A stretch of DNA of 64,000 bases from Paenibacillus sp. 37. GTDB lineage: Bacteria > Bacillota > Bacilli > Paenibacillales > Paenibacillaceae. Where the stretch lies: positions 6,262,001 to 6,326,000 of the forward strand of contig NZ_CP043761.1 of the NCBI RefSeq assembly GCF_008386395.1, written 5' to 3'. The position numbers and the translations under genes are program-made. Shown in pieces: positions 28,327 through 37,933 of this stretch (positions are counted from its first letter, which is position 1; each line of letters begins with the position of its first letter). A model generated the notes under the pieces. That model saw nothing but the letters and a program-made list of their open reading frames with translations. It was not told the DNA's origin and did no database searches.

Positions 28327-29655
28327 TTACATCTCTATGGATCCTTTATCACTGGCCACAGGGGCTGGCGGTAACGCCAATGGGGCTTCGTCCCTTTGTG
28401 GTTTTTTCAAGCGGGCAAACAATTTGAGATTGATGATATGGAACAGCGTCAGTGGACGTAACCGAATCGCCCAGACCTCGTGATTGTCCGGTGCCATAAT
28501 GACCCCAAGCTGATGATGCTCCCCTTCATAGATCGCTCGTTGCATGAACTTGCTTTCTCCTTGGTGATTTCGCACCTCAAGTTTGCAAAAAGCCGGGTTC
28601 ATCCGCAGGGCACGATGTAACTCTTCTGGTGAATGAACCAACTTACCGTTCACCTTGTACAAGGTCTCTCCTGCTTCAATCCCCAAATCTGCAGCAGGAC
28701 TCTCCGGAATAACAGCCAATACCTTCAGCCCATGCTGCGGATGGACAAATACCGGACTCCGGTTTTGCTCTTCAAACGCGCTGTACCATACCAGAAATTC
28801 ATGTCCAATAAATGCAATTAGCGCAGCAACCACCATGAGTGGAGACCACCATGCAGCAAGCAAGCTGAACACGAGCAAAGTTGCCCCGTATATCATCAAC
28901 CGCTTTGATGAGATCTGCACCTTTTGTCCCGGAAGCATACTCTGCGTTATCTCACCAAATCCGAGCATGATGGGCAATGCAACCAGCATATAACTATGTC
29001 CTGCATTCATCAGTGGATTCCATGCCAGCTCCGCGCCACCTCCTGTGACGGGAACAAGAATCAGTAGAGGAATGGCCCAGAACTGTTGCAGTTGATATCC
29101 ACCAACCAGTTTCCCACGTTTCCCCTCGAAGAGAAGTGGTGATGCCATCGATACCCCCTGCATGCGTACCAACAGGGCTTCACCCATATGTAGAAGCGCC
29201 GCTAGGACAAGCAGTGCAGGCATATCCAGGGCACGAAGCGTTTCCGTGATAGTGCCCATCCAACCGGATGGTTGCCAGCCTGAAGCCAGATTCAAACCAA
29301 ATTGCACCACACCCAGCAACCCGGCCGCGTAGGCAAAGCACAGATACCGGATACGGAACAAGGATAGAATTAATGTTGCAGCCCATATGCATATGAGACT
29401 TCCCAGTGTAAGATGTGCACCAAGGAATAGGGACAAGATCGAGACAATGGTACCGATGAGTATGCCTCCGAGCACCGCACGAATCGTCTGTGTTATCGAG
29501 CTTTGCAAACGGACATGAAACAATTTACGCTCCTGCAGTAACTGACGATGATAGATCAGCGCAATCAGGATCACCGCAATATAATAAAACGGCTGAATAA
29601 ACAACTGCAACAAAGCTTCCCCTAATGTAGTTAACCACGGCCATACCCATTCCAT
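28327..29655 (-). CDS. minJ: Polytopic membrane protein with C-terminal PDZ domain, MinJ-like
   Basis: A 442-residue protein with about eight to ten transmembrane helices over residues 1-300, then a PDZ domain (GLKVLAVIPESPAADLGIEA, followed by GETLYKVNGKLVHSPEELHRAL), then a basic, Pro/Ala-rich tail. This architecture and its place next to ctpB in the uvrBA-minJ-ctpB-ftsEX order match B. subtilis MinJ (YvjD), the adaptor linking DivIVA to MinCD at division sites. Assignment rests on architecture and gene order, and primary sequence is hard to judge by eye. The ribosome site is GAGGGGTG. It follows ctpB by 64 nt, but a terminator lies between. Confidence 0.75.
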   Translation of the reverse strand: MEWVWPWLTTLGEALLQLFIQPFYYIAVILIALIYHRQLLQERKLFHVRLQSSITQTIRAVLGGILIGTIVSILSLFLGAHLTLGSLICIWAATLILSLFRIRYLCFAYAAGLLGVVQFGLNLASGWQPSGWMGTITETLRALDMPALLVLAALLHMGEALLVRMQGVSMASPLLFEGKRGKLVGGYQLQQFWAIPLLILVPVTGGGAELAWNPLMNAGHSYMLVALPIMLGFGEITQSMLPGQKVQISSKRLMIYGATLLVFSLLAAWWSPLMVVAALIAFIGHEFLVWYSAFEEQNRSPVFVHPQHGLKVLAVIPESPAADLGIEAGETLYKVNGKLVHSPEELHRALRMNPAFCKLEVRNHQGESKFMQRAIYEGEHHQLGVIMAPDNHEVWAIRLRPLTLFHIINLKLFARLKKPQRDEAPLALPPAPVASDKGSIEM

Positions 29656-29690
29656 TGTGGTCGGTCACCCCTCTCTTTCAGCCGATTCAG

Positions 29691-29721
29691 AAAAAAAGAA
29701 GGCTGAAAATCAGCCTTCTTT
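29691..29721 (-). terminator. ctpB terminator overlapping its stop codon
   Basis: A perfect 12-bp stem, AAAGAAGGCTGA with TCAGCCTTCTTT, has a three-base loop and is followed by T on the minus strand. Its first arm shares bases with the ctpB stop codon, an economical arrangement. Confidence 0.85.
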
Positions 29722-31192
29722 ATGGCTTCGACACAGCGGACGAAATATCCTTTGAGACATTTTCGATCGCGCGTTTCAGCTGTGCATCATATTGAGGATT
29801 GGCAATACGTTCAATCAGAGCCGCTTCCAGTGATTCAGCGGTTTTCTCGTCAATCTGGCCTGTAGCCTGAATGCCTTTTTGCTTCTGGAATGCCTTGACC
29901 GCTTCTTCTGTCTTCTGGTCGTAGTATCCATCCACACGATCCGGTTTGAAATCGAGTCCTCTCAGCATCGTCTGCGCACTTTTCACATCCGTGCTATTGC
30001 TGTCATATTTAAGTGGTAACTTCTCTTTGTTAATCGGTGCCACCGAGAAATAATCCGGCTGGTCTACCGCAATATCCGGTTTGATTCCTTTTTCATGAAT
30101 CCAGTCTCCGTTCGGAGTGAGCCATTTGGCAATGGTGATCTTCAGCAAGCTGCCGTCACCCATTTGCTTGTCATAACTCGTCTGCACGGTTCCTTTACCA
30201 AAGGAGTTCTCACCAATCAACTTCGCACCTGCTGACTGTTGTAATGCACCGGCCAGAATCTCCGACGCGCTCGCGCTACCTTTGTTCATCAGGACTGTGA
30301 CTGGATAAGCTTTAGCTGATCCATTGGATTTACTTTGTTCCTTTTTGCCGTTCTTGTCTTCAACTTGCACAATAACCTTGCCTTTAGGAACAAACTGTTC
30401 AGCAATATCAATAACGACTTGCAATACACCGCCTGGGTCATTCCGTACGTCGATGACCAGACCTTTCATGTTCTGCTTCTCGAGCTTCGCCAACTCTTCC
30501 TTGAAGCGATCGCCTGTATTCAAAGAGAATTGAGTAATGGCAATAACGCCAATTCCGCCATCTTCCATGTGAGCATATACGGTTTCCAGATCAATGTCAT
30601 CCCGTACAATCACAAATTCAATCAGCTCGGAAGATCCGGCACGTTTGACCTGTACCTTCGCTTCACTGCCCTTGGGACCTCTGATTTTGTTGACAGCCTT
30701 GTTCAGTTCCAAACCTTGCAGGGATTCGCCGTTGACTGACATAATCATGTCTTTGGCACGAATACCCGCTTTCTCGGCAGGTGATCCTTTGATTGGGGAA
30801 ACAACAACAACGTTTCCATCCTGTGAGGATACCTCTGCGCCAATACCGGTAAATGAACCTTCGATCGACTCTTCAAACTGAGCAGCCGTTTCCTGCCCCA
30901 TATAGTTGGAGTACGGATCACCAAGCGATTCCATCATGCCGTTGATCGCACCGTCAATCAATTTGGTCTGATCCACGTCTTTATAATAGTTGCTTGAGAT
31001 CAAATCCATCGCAGTTTCAATCTTTTTCAAATCGTTCTTCTGCTGTGTATTGCCGGTTACACTAGCCAGCAAACCTTCGCCAGCTGTGGTTTGGTTTGCT
31101 ATTCCCGGGTAAGTCATTAGTACCAGGGTTAGCAAACTACCACCCAGGAGACCCACAATGACAAGCAGTAGCGCCGATCTTTTCTTCATCAT
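29720..31192 (-). CDS. ctpB: S41-family carboxyl-terminal processing protease
   Basis: A 490-residue secreted or membrane-anchored C-terminal processing protease. In B. subtilis CtpB cleaves SpoIVFA to control sigma-K activation during sporulation. An N-terminal signal anchor (about 6-27) is followed by the cap helices, a PDZ domain (VVVSPIKGSPAEKAGIRAKD) and the S41 core with the nucleophile in NKGSASASEI and the catalytic Lys in SFGKGTVQ. A C-terminal peptidoglycan-binding-type module of about 70 residues (VKSAQTMLRGLDFKPDRVDG...AVKAFQKQKG) is appended. Its neighbours are an M23 hydrolase upstream and MinJ downstream. Confidence 0.93.
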   Translation of the reverse strand: MMKKRSALLLVIVGLLGGSLLTLVLMTYPGIANQTTAGEGLLASVTGNTQQKNDLKKIETAMDLISSNYYKDVDQTKLIDGAINGMMESLGDPYSNYMGQETAAQFEESIEGSFTGIGAEVSSQDGNVVVVSPIKGSPAEKAGIRAKDMIMSVNGESLQGLELNKAVNKIRGPKGSEAKVQVKRAGSSELIEFVIVRDDIDLETVYAHMEDGGIGVIAITQFSLNTGDRFKEELAKLEKQNMKGLVIDVRNDPGGVLQVVIDIAEQFVPKGKVIVQVEDKNGKKEQSKSNGSAKAYPVTVLMNKGSASASEILAGALQQSAGAKLIGENSFGKGTVQTSYDKQMGDGSLLKITIAKWLTPNGDWIHEKGIKPDIAVDQPDYFSVAPINKEKLPLKYDSNSTDVKSAQTMLRGLDFKPDRVDGYYDQKTEEAVKAFQKQKGIQATGQIDEKTAESLEAALIERIANPQYDAQLKRAIENVSKDISSAVSKP

Positions 31193-31327
31193 CCGTTTGT
31201 CACCGCCTTTAGTTTTGAAGCGTGTCCGATTCCATTGTTGCCAGAATCCATTCCCTGAACATGCCAGCTTATTATATGTCTAGCTTGTACGGAATATGTT
31301 TTTTCCATTCGAACGATGGAGCAATAA

Positions 31328-32608
31328 TTACAAATAGTTCATCGGATTTACAGCGGTACCGTTATCTCTCACTTCAAAGTGCAAATGAGGTCCAGTAGAG
31401 TTCCCTGTATTTCCTGACTCAGCAATGGTATCCCCTTTGCTTACTGTGTCTCCCTTGCTGACTTTGAATCCACCTTCGCGCAAGTGACCATATAACGTCC
31501 ATAGTCCACCGCCGTGGTCCACAATAACCGTATAGCCATAACCGCTATACCATTCAGCCATGATCACGATTCCGCCAGAAGCAGCGTGAACCGAAGTTCC
31601 CTGAGGAACAGCAAAATCGACACCTGCATGCATCTTACCAACTACGCCCGTAATTGGATGGGTACGGGGGCCGAATCCAGAAGAAATACGTCCTCCAGAT
31701 ACTGGTTTTGAGAAGATACCATTACCGGATGAATAGGTAACCTCACTGCTGCTATCCGAGCTGACTCTGGTTGGTGCCTTGGCTGCAGCTTTCGCCCGGG
31801 CAGCAGCTGCGGCTTTTGCTTTAGCCGCTGCGGCTGCCTGCTGTTCACGCAATTTATTTTTCTCTTGAAGAAGGGCCGAACGTTTGCTGGCAATCTGCAT
31901 TAACACATCTTCCTGCTCTTGTGTCAGCTCTTCTGACTCTTCAATTTTAGCATCATATGAAGCGAGAAGCACTTGCTTTTCCGCTTCTTTTTCATTCAAT
32001 TGGGACTTGCGCTGTTTCTTCTGTGCATACAGGCTCTTGGCTTCCGCATATTGCACATCCAATTCTGCCTTTTTGTCCACGACCAGTTGCTTGTCCGCTT
32101 TGTGCTCATCCAGCAGATGCTGATCCTGGTCCACAATCGTTTTGAGTGAATCCGCACGGGTCAGGAAGTCAGTGAAGCTAGTAGAGGACAACAATACATC
32201 CAGATAGGATACAGCACCGTCCGTATACATCAGGCGCACGCGTGACTCCAACAATTTTTCCCTTGCAACAATGCGTTCTTCTGCCGCTTGCAGATCTTTT
32301 TTCGTTGTACGGAGATCTTCCTCCGTGTTCTCGATCTGCAAGGATACACTCGCCAGTTCATCACTAACGACATTGATCTGTTCCATGACAACCTTCAGAT
32401 AAGCGTTGGTTTTGTTCTTGTAATGCTGTGCTTCCTTTTTGTTGGAAGCCGCTTTTTTTTGCTCCTGCTTGGCAGAAGCCGCCTTGCTCTCCAGTTGCTG
32501 AATCTGTTGGTCAATATCGCTGATGCTACTCTTGGCATATCCGTCAGAAGGTTGAAGCGTCAAACTGGCCAATAACGTAAAGGCCAGCAGCGAAGCGGTT
32601 TTTTTCAA
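31328..32608 (-). CDS. Murein hydrolase activator-like protein, coiled coil plus M23 peptidase domain
   Basis: A 426-residue exported protein with a signal peptide, long coiled coils over residues of about 25-255, an Ala/Lys-rich linker, and a LytM/M23 domain at the C-terminus (GFGPRTHPITGVVGKMHAGVDF with the HxxxxxxxHxxxD-type zinc ligands, and GPHLHFEV). This is the EnvC/PcsB-like build. It lies directly downstream of ftsX, and FtsEX complexes are known to control such coiled-coil wall hydrolases, so a functional link is likely. The usual zinc ligands appear complete (H, D, H), so it may be an active endopeptidase. I chose the TTG at 32608, after GGATGGGGGAT, which gives a clean KKTASLLAFTLL signal sequence. 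Confidence 0.85.
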   Translation of the reverse strand: MKKTASLLAFTLLASLTLQPSDGYAKSSISDIDQQIQQLESKAASAKQEQKKAASNKKEAQHYKNKTNAYLKVVMEQINVVSDELASVSLQIENTEEDLRTTKKDLQAAEERIVAREKLLESRVRLMYTDGAVSYLDVLLSSTSFTDFLTRADSLKTIVDQDQHLLDEHKADKQLVVDKKAELDVQYAEAKSLYAQKKQRKSQLNEKEAEKQVLLASYDAKIEESEELTQEQEDVLMQIASKRSALLQEKNKLREQQAAAAAKAKAAAAARAKAAAKAPTRVSSDSSSEVTYSSGNGIFSKPVSGGRISSGFGPRTHPITGVVGKMHAGVDFAVPQGTSVHAASGGIVIMAEWYSGYGYTVIVDHGGGLWTLYGHLREGGFKVSKGDTVSKGDTIAESGNTGNSTGPHLHFEVRDNGTAVNPMNYL

Positions 32609-32795
32609 AATGATGATCCCCCATCCTATGATTTCACAAGAAAGCAACCTGCACAGGTGGTGAACAGCATGTTCTTTGCTTTCTTCAATCTTAAAAGACT
32701 CCGTCTTTCCTACATATCGTCAAACAGCGTCCATTAATGAACCTGCTTTACCATTCTTTTCGACATATTCTGCAATTCGACCGTTGAAAACAAAA

Positions 32796-33713
32796 TTAAA
32801 CATTGAGTGATTTCCGAATGGACAGTGTACTTCCCAAAATACCTACCAGCACACCGAGTCCAATCAACAGTGTTCCAAACAGCAACCAGATTTCGCCGAG
32901 CGGAATCAAGTTAAGCATCTGCATGAAGACATCCTGACCAATCGTCTTCATCAACTGGCTGTATCCAACGAACAGCACCCCAACCGTAATGACCGATCCA
33001 ATAAATCCAATGAGTGCACCTTCAATAAAGAAAGGCCAGCGAATAAAGGTATTGGTTGCACCAACAAGCTTCATAATTCCGATCTCCCGGCGACGTGCCA
33101 GAATCGTTACGCGAATCGTATTCGAGATCAGGAACATGGACATCAGACCCAGTCCCCCGACAAAAATAAATCCGATGTTACGAACAAGTTTCGTAAATTT
33201 GAACAACACTTCCACCGTTTCCTTGCCGTAGTTCACTTTCATGATCGGCTTCTCCGGGTGTTTTTCGTTCAAAGCTTCGATTTTTTGCGCCACAAAAGTG
33301 ACGGTTTCCGGTTCAATGACCTCAACTTCAATGGTCTCCGGCAGTGGGTTGTTGTCCACATCGAAACCGCTAAGCACGTTATCTGCACTCTCTCCAAGAC
33401 GCTCACGGAACTCCTTGAGTCCTTCTTCCTTGGAAACAAAACGAATCTCACTTACTTCAGGCATCGCGCTGATTTCTTGCTCCAGTGTGTTACGCAGGTT
33501 CTCGTCCACATTCAGCTCGAGGAACGTGCTGATCTCCACTTGGCTATCAACCTGATTCGCCATGGAGTTCACATTGAGCACCAGTAGCATAAACACACCA
33601 AGAATCAATAGCGACACAATGATGGACATGATGGAGGCCACAGACATCCAGCCGTTGCGGAATACGTTTTTGAATCCCTCCCGCAGATGGCGCAAGAGAG
33701 TACTAAAATTCAT
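32796..33713 (-). CDS. ftsX: Cell division protein FtsX
   Basis: The membrane subunit of the FtsEX ABC-like complex that transmits a division or elongation signal to wall hydrolases. The 305-residue protein has the FtsX layout: one N-terminal helix (MSIIVSLLILGVFMLLVLNV), an extracellular domain (about 55-165), then three helices in the C-terminal half, with the FtsX/MacB-type stretch RREIGIMKLVGATNTFIRWPFF split by short loops. It overlaps ftsE by 11 nt, so it is translationally coupled. Confidence 0.95.
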   Translation of the reverse strand: MNFSTLLRHLREGFKNVFRNGWMSVASIMSIIVSLLILGVFMLLVLNVNSMANQVDSQVEISTFLELNVDENLRNTLEQEISAMPEVSEIRFVSKEEGLKEFRERLGESADNVLSGFDVDNNPLPETIEVEVIEPETVTFVAQKIEALNEKHPEKPIMKVNYGKETVEVLFKFTKLVRNIGFIFVGGLGLMSMFLISNTIRVTILARRREIGIMKLVGATNTFIRWPFFIEGALIGFIGSVITVGVLFVGYSQLMKTIGQDVFMQMLNLIPLGEIWLLFGTLLIGLGVLVGILGSTLSIRKSLNV

Positions 33714-34389
33714 AACCGTATTCCCCTCTCATCTGATCCCGTACAATCTGTCCACGTTCAATGGCGATTACCCGTTTACGCATCGTGTTTACGATATCTT
33801 TGTTGTGGGTCGCCATAACAATGGTTGTCCCCCGGAAATTAATCTCATCCAGCAGTTGCATAATCCCCCATGACGTCTCCGGATCGAGGTTCCCCGTAGG
33901 CTCGTCCGCGATAATAACCGACGGGTTATTGACGATAGCCCGTGCAATGGCAATACGTTGCTGTTCTCCACCCGAGAGCTGTGAAGGTTCGCGATTTGCC
34001 TTACTCCGCAGTCCCACCAAGTCGAGCACTTCCATCACCCGTTTTTTGATATGACGTTTCGGCGCTTCAATAACTTCCATCGCAAATGCCACATTCTCAA
34101 ATGCTGTCATCCGTGGCAGCAGACGAAAATCTTGGAACACAACGCCGATGTTACGACGCACATAAGGAATCTTTCTTGGCTTCAACTTACCAATATTAAA
34201 TCCGTTAATGGATATTTGTCCTTTTGTCGGAACTTCTTCTCTGTACATCAATTTCATAAATGTCGATTTACCTGCGCCGGACGGACCGACGATATAGACA
34301 AATTCATTGCGGTCGATCTTCACCGACACCCCTTGTAATGCGTGGGTCCCATTGGCGTAGGTCTTCCACACGTCCTGCATTTCTATCAC
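33703..34389 (-). CDS. ftsE: Cell division ATP-binding protein FtsE
   Basis: The cytoplasmic ATPase that powers signalling through FtsX. The 228-residue protein begins IEMQDVWKTYANGTHALQ, with Walker A VGPSGAGKSTF, the FtsE-typical GVVFQDFRLLP Q-loop, signature QLSGGEQQRIAIARA, Walker B VIIADEPTGNLD and the switch ATHNKDIV. An ATG lies seven codons upstream (34410) without a ribosome site. I prefer the GTG at 34389, which has AGGAAG seven bases before it and matches the family N-terminus. Confidence 0.95.
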   Translation of the reverse strand: MIEMQDVWKTYANGTHALQGVSVKIDRNEFVYIVGPSGAGKSTFMKLMYREEVPTKGQISINGFNIGKLKPRKIPYVRRNIGVVFQDFRLLPRMTAFENVAFAMEVIEAPKRHIKKRVMEVLDLVGLRSKANREPSQLSGGEQQRIAIARAIVNNPSVIIADEPTGNLDPETSWGIMQLLDEINFRGTTIVMATHNKDIVNTMRKRVIAIERGQIVRDQMRGEYGYEF

Positions 34390-34533
34390 ATCATCACTTC
34401 CTGCTCGCATAGTTAGCCATTATCATTTCGACACAATCCCGGCATTTCCTTTAAAAAGACCTGAATTTCATCAGGGAAAAATCCACTTCGTTCCTGTTTC
34501 AATGGTGAAGCATGGATTCATATGAAGTTTATT

Positions 34534-34549
34534 GTAACAAATTTGTTAC
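34534..34549. promoter_or_regulatory. Perfect 16-nt palindrome in the ftsE-vanW divergent region
   Basis: GTAACAAATTTGTTAC is a perfect dyad about 95 nt before the VanW-family gene and 145 nt from ftsE. Its half-site GTAACAA also occurs in the inverted repeat upstream of yhbD (40055-40091). It looks like an operator, but the regulator is unknown. Confidence 0.5.
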
Positions 34550-34643
34550 CTATTGAGTACCCGAAAGTTTTCCTGCATTGGATCATATATATAGAAAGTG
34601 TTACAAAGTCGGGAACAACTGAAGTATAAAGGAGCGTACGGTT

Positions 34644-36077
34644 ATGAAAAAAATACATTTGACGGTCATTGTTCTATTCTCCATCCTCTTGATCGGCTCC
34701 GCGTCTTATGGATTGCTGTATATGTACGTGAATCAACCTGCCCTGCCCAAAGATGTTCATGTTGGCGGCATGCTGGTGGAGGGGAAGAATCGCAAGAACG
34801 TATTGCATGAATTGGATGAACAGATCCAAAAGCTGGAGGACTGGCCTGTCACCTTTGAAGTGACTGAACCCACCCCCCAGACGATGTCGTATACCGCAGC
34901 TCAGGTGGGGGTGAGCTACAACGTTAACAGCTTGAAAACCGCGATACAGCAGCTGGAGGAAGGTAACCTGTGGGAACGCGCTTATGCACGTTATCATTTT
35001 CCGAAAGAGTTCTCTCTCGATATGAACTACGACTCCAGACCACTCCAAGAACATCTCAGCCCTGCCTGGGAAAAAGAAACCTTCGGTACACCTGCGGACG
35101 CTGTTCGCCGCATTACCACAAGTGACAAAGTCCAGTATATCCCGGAAAAGGGCGTCCGCCGCATTGATTGGAATACACTCACAAATCTCATACAAACGAA
35201 GCTGCACAGGGATTTCAGTGTACTGAACCCGGATGAGAAACCTGCCCCATTGCTAATACATGTACCACTGTATACGCTGAAGCCTGAAGTAACCCTTGAT
35301 TCGCTGCGCCAGGAAGGCATTGACCGAAAGATCATCCAGTTCTCCACGGGTCTGGGTAATAGTAGTGAAGGCCGCATACATAATGTCAGCGCAGCGGCGG
35401 AAGCGATTAACGGCATGATTTTACCACCGGATGCCACATTCGATTATGAGAAAGTCATCCGTAAGGCTGAAAAAGATTATGGGTTTCGTGAGGCCCCGGT
35501 CATTGTCAATGGAAGACTAACCCCCGGAATTGGCGGGGGAATCTGCCAGGTATCAAGTACAGTGTATAATGCAGCGCTATTGACGGGTCTTGATATTATT
35601 GAGCGTCGCAACCATTCCCTGCCGGTCAAATATTTGCCCAAAGGACTGGATGCCACCTTTGCGTCGGGAGCCATCAACTTTCGCTTCAAAAATAATACTG
35701 GAAAATCCTTACTCATTCATGCAGAGGTGAAGAATCACCAATTGATGGTGAAATTTTTCGGCACCTTCCCGGAGAACGTCAGCTATGCACTTGAATCTCG
35801 GACCATTGAAACATTAAGTGTTCCAGTAAAATATGTGTCTAGTACGGTACTGCCTGATGGTGCACAGCAGGTGCTGCAAGACGGACAGCCTGGATATATT
35901 GTGGAGACGGTAAGAACCAAGAGGCTGGACGGCAAAGTGGTCGAATCCAAAACGATTACACGGGACACGTACAAAGCTCAGAATCGCCTCATTGCCCGCT
36001 CCGGTCATAGCAGCCTACCTGACCCGCAAGGGCCTTCTGTGGTCGAGGACGGGATCAGCGATACAAAGCAGCCTTAA
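34644..36077 (+). CDS. VanW-family protein
   Basis: A 477-residue exported or membrane-anchored protein of unknown biochemical role. It has an N-terminal transmembrane segment (about 5-28) and a peptidoglycan-binding-4-like region (about 38-230). The VanW domain shows the conserved segments DATFDYEKVI, GGGICQVSSTVYNAALL and NHSLPVKYLPKGLDATF. The C-terminal 100 residues include LSVPVKYVSSTVLP and a G5-like stretch (GYIVETVRTKRLDGKVVESK). VanW was named from a vancomycin-resistance cluster, but most homologues, like B. subtilis YoaR, are not resistance genes. Here no van ligase is nearby. The ribosome site is AAAGGAG. Confidence 0.85.
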   Translation: MKKIHLTVIVLFSILLIGSASYGLLYMYVNQPALPKDVHVGGMLVEGKNRKNVLHELDEQIQKLEDWPVTFEVTEPTPQTMSYTAAQVGVSYNVNSLKTAIQQLEEGNLWERAYARYHFPKEFSLDMNYDSRPLQEHLSPAWEKETFGTPADAVRRITTSDKVQYIPEKGVRRIDWNTLTNLIQTKLHRDFSVLNPDEKPAPLLIHVPLYTLKPEVTLDSLRQEGIDRKIIQFSTGLGNSSEGRIHNVSAAAEAINGMILPPDATFDYEKVIRKAEKDYGFREAPVIVNGRLTPGIGGGICQVSSTVYNAALLTGLDIIERRNHSLPVKYLPKGLDATFASGAINFRFKNNTGKSLLIHAEVKNHQLMVKFFGTFPENVSYALESRTIETLSVPVKYVSSTVLPDGAQQVLQDGQPGYIVETVRTKRLDGKVVESKTITRDTYKAQNRLIARSGHSSLPDPQGPSVVEDGISDTKQP

Positions 36078-36173
36078 TTTTGTTCAAAGCAACCGACAAC
36101 TTACAGATCACGGAATGGTACAAACAAGGTCCTGCCGTAATTCATGGATAAGCATAAGCTGATCACACGAAAA

Positions 36174-36230
36174 CAAAAAGACACACTTCACGTCCCTTTT
36201 GAGGATAAGCGAGAAGTGTGTCTCTACATT
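36174..36230. terminator. Bidirectional terminator between VanW gene and DHA2 exporter
   Basis: AGACACACTTC (36179-36189) pairs with GAAGTGTGTCT (36213-36223). On the minus strand a T-rich run follows the stem, and on the plus strand CTACATTTTC follows. Confidence 0.8.
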
Positions 36231-36307
36231 TTCAAGATAAGTTAATCGAGTTTTACCAATCTAAGATTAACTTTACTACCGTAACTCACGATTTACTGCA
36301 TTACGGT

Positions 36308-37861
36308 TTAGTGACCGCCGGTGTATTCGCCTTGCTCTTCGCCTACAACCATCTTCTCTTTTCCCATGAAGAAGGAAGCGACCAACGCGAGTGCAGCCGG
36401 AATCACAGCCCAGGCAAATAACTGCACGATGGAAGAAGATAGAGCATGTGTGATGGTATCCAGCACCTGAGGCGGAATCGCCTGTCTGAGCTCTGGTGAG
36501 AGCAACGCATGTGGATCGGTCAGATCCACTCCCTGCGGCACGCCACCCGCTGAAGTACCACCTGCTTCCGCAGCTGAACCAGCGAGGGCATCATTCATTT
36601 TGCGTGTAAACACCTGGCTCTGGACGATACCAAAGATCGTAATCCCCATTGTCATACCGAGTGACCGCAAAAAGTTAAGTGTGGAGCTTGCGGCTCCGCG
36701 TCTTTGCGGTTCAAATGCATTCATGGCTGCATTGCTAAGTACGGAGAACGAAGCACCGACACCCAGACCAACCATCACCATGTAGATACGTATCGTCCAG
36801 AGGGAAGAACTCTCATCCAACGTAGTCAGCAATCCGAGTCCAATGACAAGTAAGGCCAACGTAGGAATCATGATATTGCGATATTTGATTTTGGTCATGA
36901 GCACACCGCCCAGGGACGCCGTCACAACGGACCCCAGCATCATCGGTAAAAGTACGAGACCGGAGTTGGTCGCTTTACCACCAAGTACCCCCTGTATAAA
37001 GATCGGAATGTACACGGATGCTGTAATGAACGCCGCACCACTGAACATACCAATAACGTTACTGGACCAGTAGACCCGGTTGCGGAACATGCTGAAGGAG
37101 ATGATTGGTTCTTTGGCTTTGGTTTCTGCAAACAGGAAAAGCAGCGCTAATGCTACAAATCCGGCAAACAAGCCAAGAATCTGCCAGGAACCCCAGGCAA
37201 ACGTTTTGCCGCCCAGTTCCAGACCAAAGATCAGGCACACAACAGCACCGATCAGCGTTACAGCACCCAGCCAGTCGATCTGTTGGGATTGATGCTGATG
37301 AGACTCTTTGTAGAAGAATGCAATAAACACAAATGCAATCAAGCCGAGTGGCAGGTTGATATAGAATACCCATTCCCATGTCGCATACTGAGTAATATAA
37401 GCACCAAGCAATGGTCCAAAGACGCTGGACAGACCAAAGACCGCTCCAAACAACCCACCCAATTTACCACGAGATTCTGGTGCAACGACATCAAACATAA
37501 TCGTAAAGGCAATCGGCACCAAGGCACCCGCACCAATACCCTGAATCGCTCTGTACATCGTCAATTCCACAATAGACGTTGCCGTTCCGCACAGTGCTGA
37601 GCCGAGCATAAACACAATAATACCAAATACAAAAAACTTCTTTCGTCCATACATATCGGATAACTTACCGAAGATCGGCATCCCTGCCATCTCAGCCACC
37701 ATGTACGCGGAGGTAACCCAGACGAACTTGTCGAGCCCACCCAGTTTCCCGACAATATCCCCCATAGCCGTTGCCACGATGGTATTATCCATCGAAGCCA
37801 TTAGTATGCTGAGCAGTAACCCTGCCAGCACCAATCCAATACTGTTTTTACGTGCAACCAT
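36308..37861 (-). CDS. MFS drug exporter, DHA2 (14-TM, EmrB/QacA) family
   Basis: A 517-residue proton-driven efflux protein with about 14 hydrophobic helices. The DHA signatures are clear: LLSILMASMDNTIVATAMGDI in helix 1 (with the acidic residue typical of DHA2), GKLSDMYGRKKFF (motif A), YRAIQGIGAGALVPIAFTI (motif B) and GPLLGAYITQYATWEWVFYINLPLG (motif C). The substrate cannot be predicted. I chose ATG 37861, ten bases after GGAGAG, over an ATG six codons earlier. It follows bacF by 72 nt on the same strand and might be cotranscribed with the bactofilin genes. No dedicated regulator is adjacent. Confidence 0.9.
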   Translation of the reverse strand: MVARKNSIGLVLAGLLLSILMASMDNTIVATAMGDIVGKLGGLDKFVWVTSAYMVAEMAGMPIFGKLSDMYGRKKFFVFGIIVFMLGSALCGTATSIVELTMYRAIQGIGAGALVPIAFTIMFDVVAPESRGKLGGLFGAVFGLSSVFGPLLGAYITQYATWEWVFYINLPLGLIAFVFIAFFYKESHQHQSQQIDWLGAVTLIGAVVCLIFGLELGGKTFAWGSWQILGLFAGFVALALLFLFAETKAKEPIISFSMFRNRVYWSSNVIGMFSGAAFITASVYIPIFIQGVLGGKATNSGLVLLPMMLGSVVTASLGGVLMTKIKYRNIMIPTLALLVIGLGLLTTLDESSSLWTIRIYMVMVGLGVGASFSVLSNAAMNAFEPQRRGAASSTLNFLRSLGMTMGITIFGIVQSQVFTRKMNDALAGSAAEAGGTSAGGVPQGVDLTDPHALLSPELRQAIPPQVLDTITHALSSSIVQLFAWAVIPAALALVASFFMGKEKMVVGEEQGEYTGGH

Positions 37862-37933
37862 TGTACTCAATCTCTCCATTCACGCTCTATTCATATGACT
37901 GCATTAGTATATCCGAAAAGAAGTTTACGTTAA

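Noticed and set aside
34644..36077. Vancomycin resistance locus
   Set aside because: Only a VanW-family protein is present. No VanR/S, ligase, VanH or VanX-type gene is nearby, and VanW homologues are widespread without resistance.
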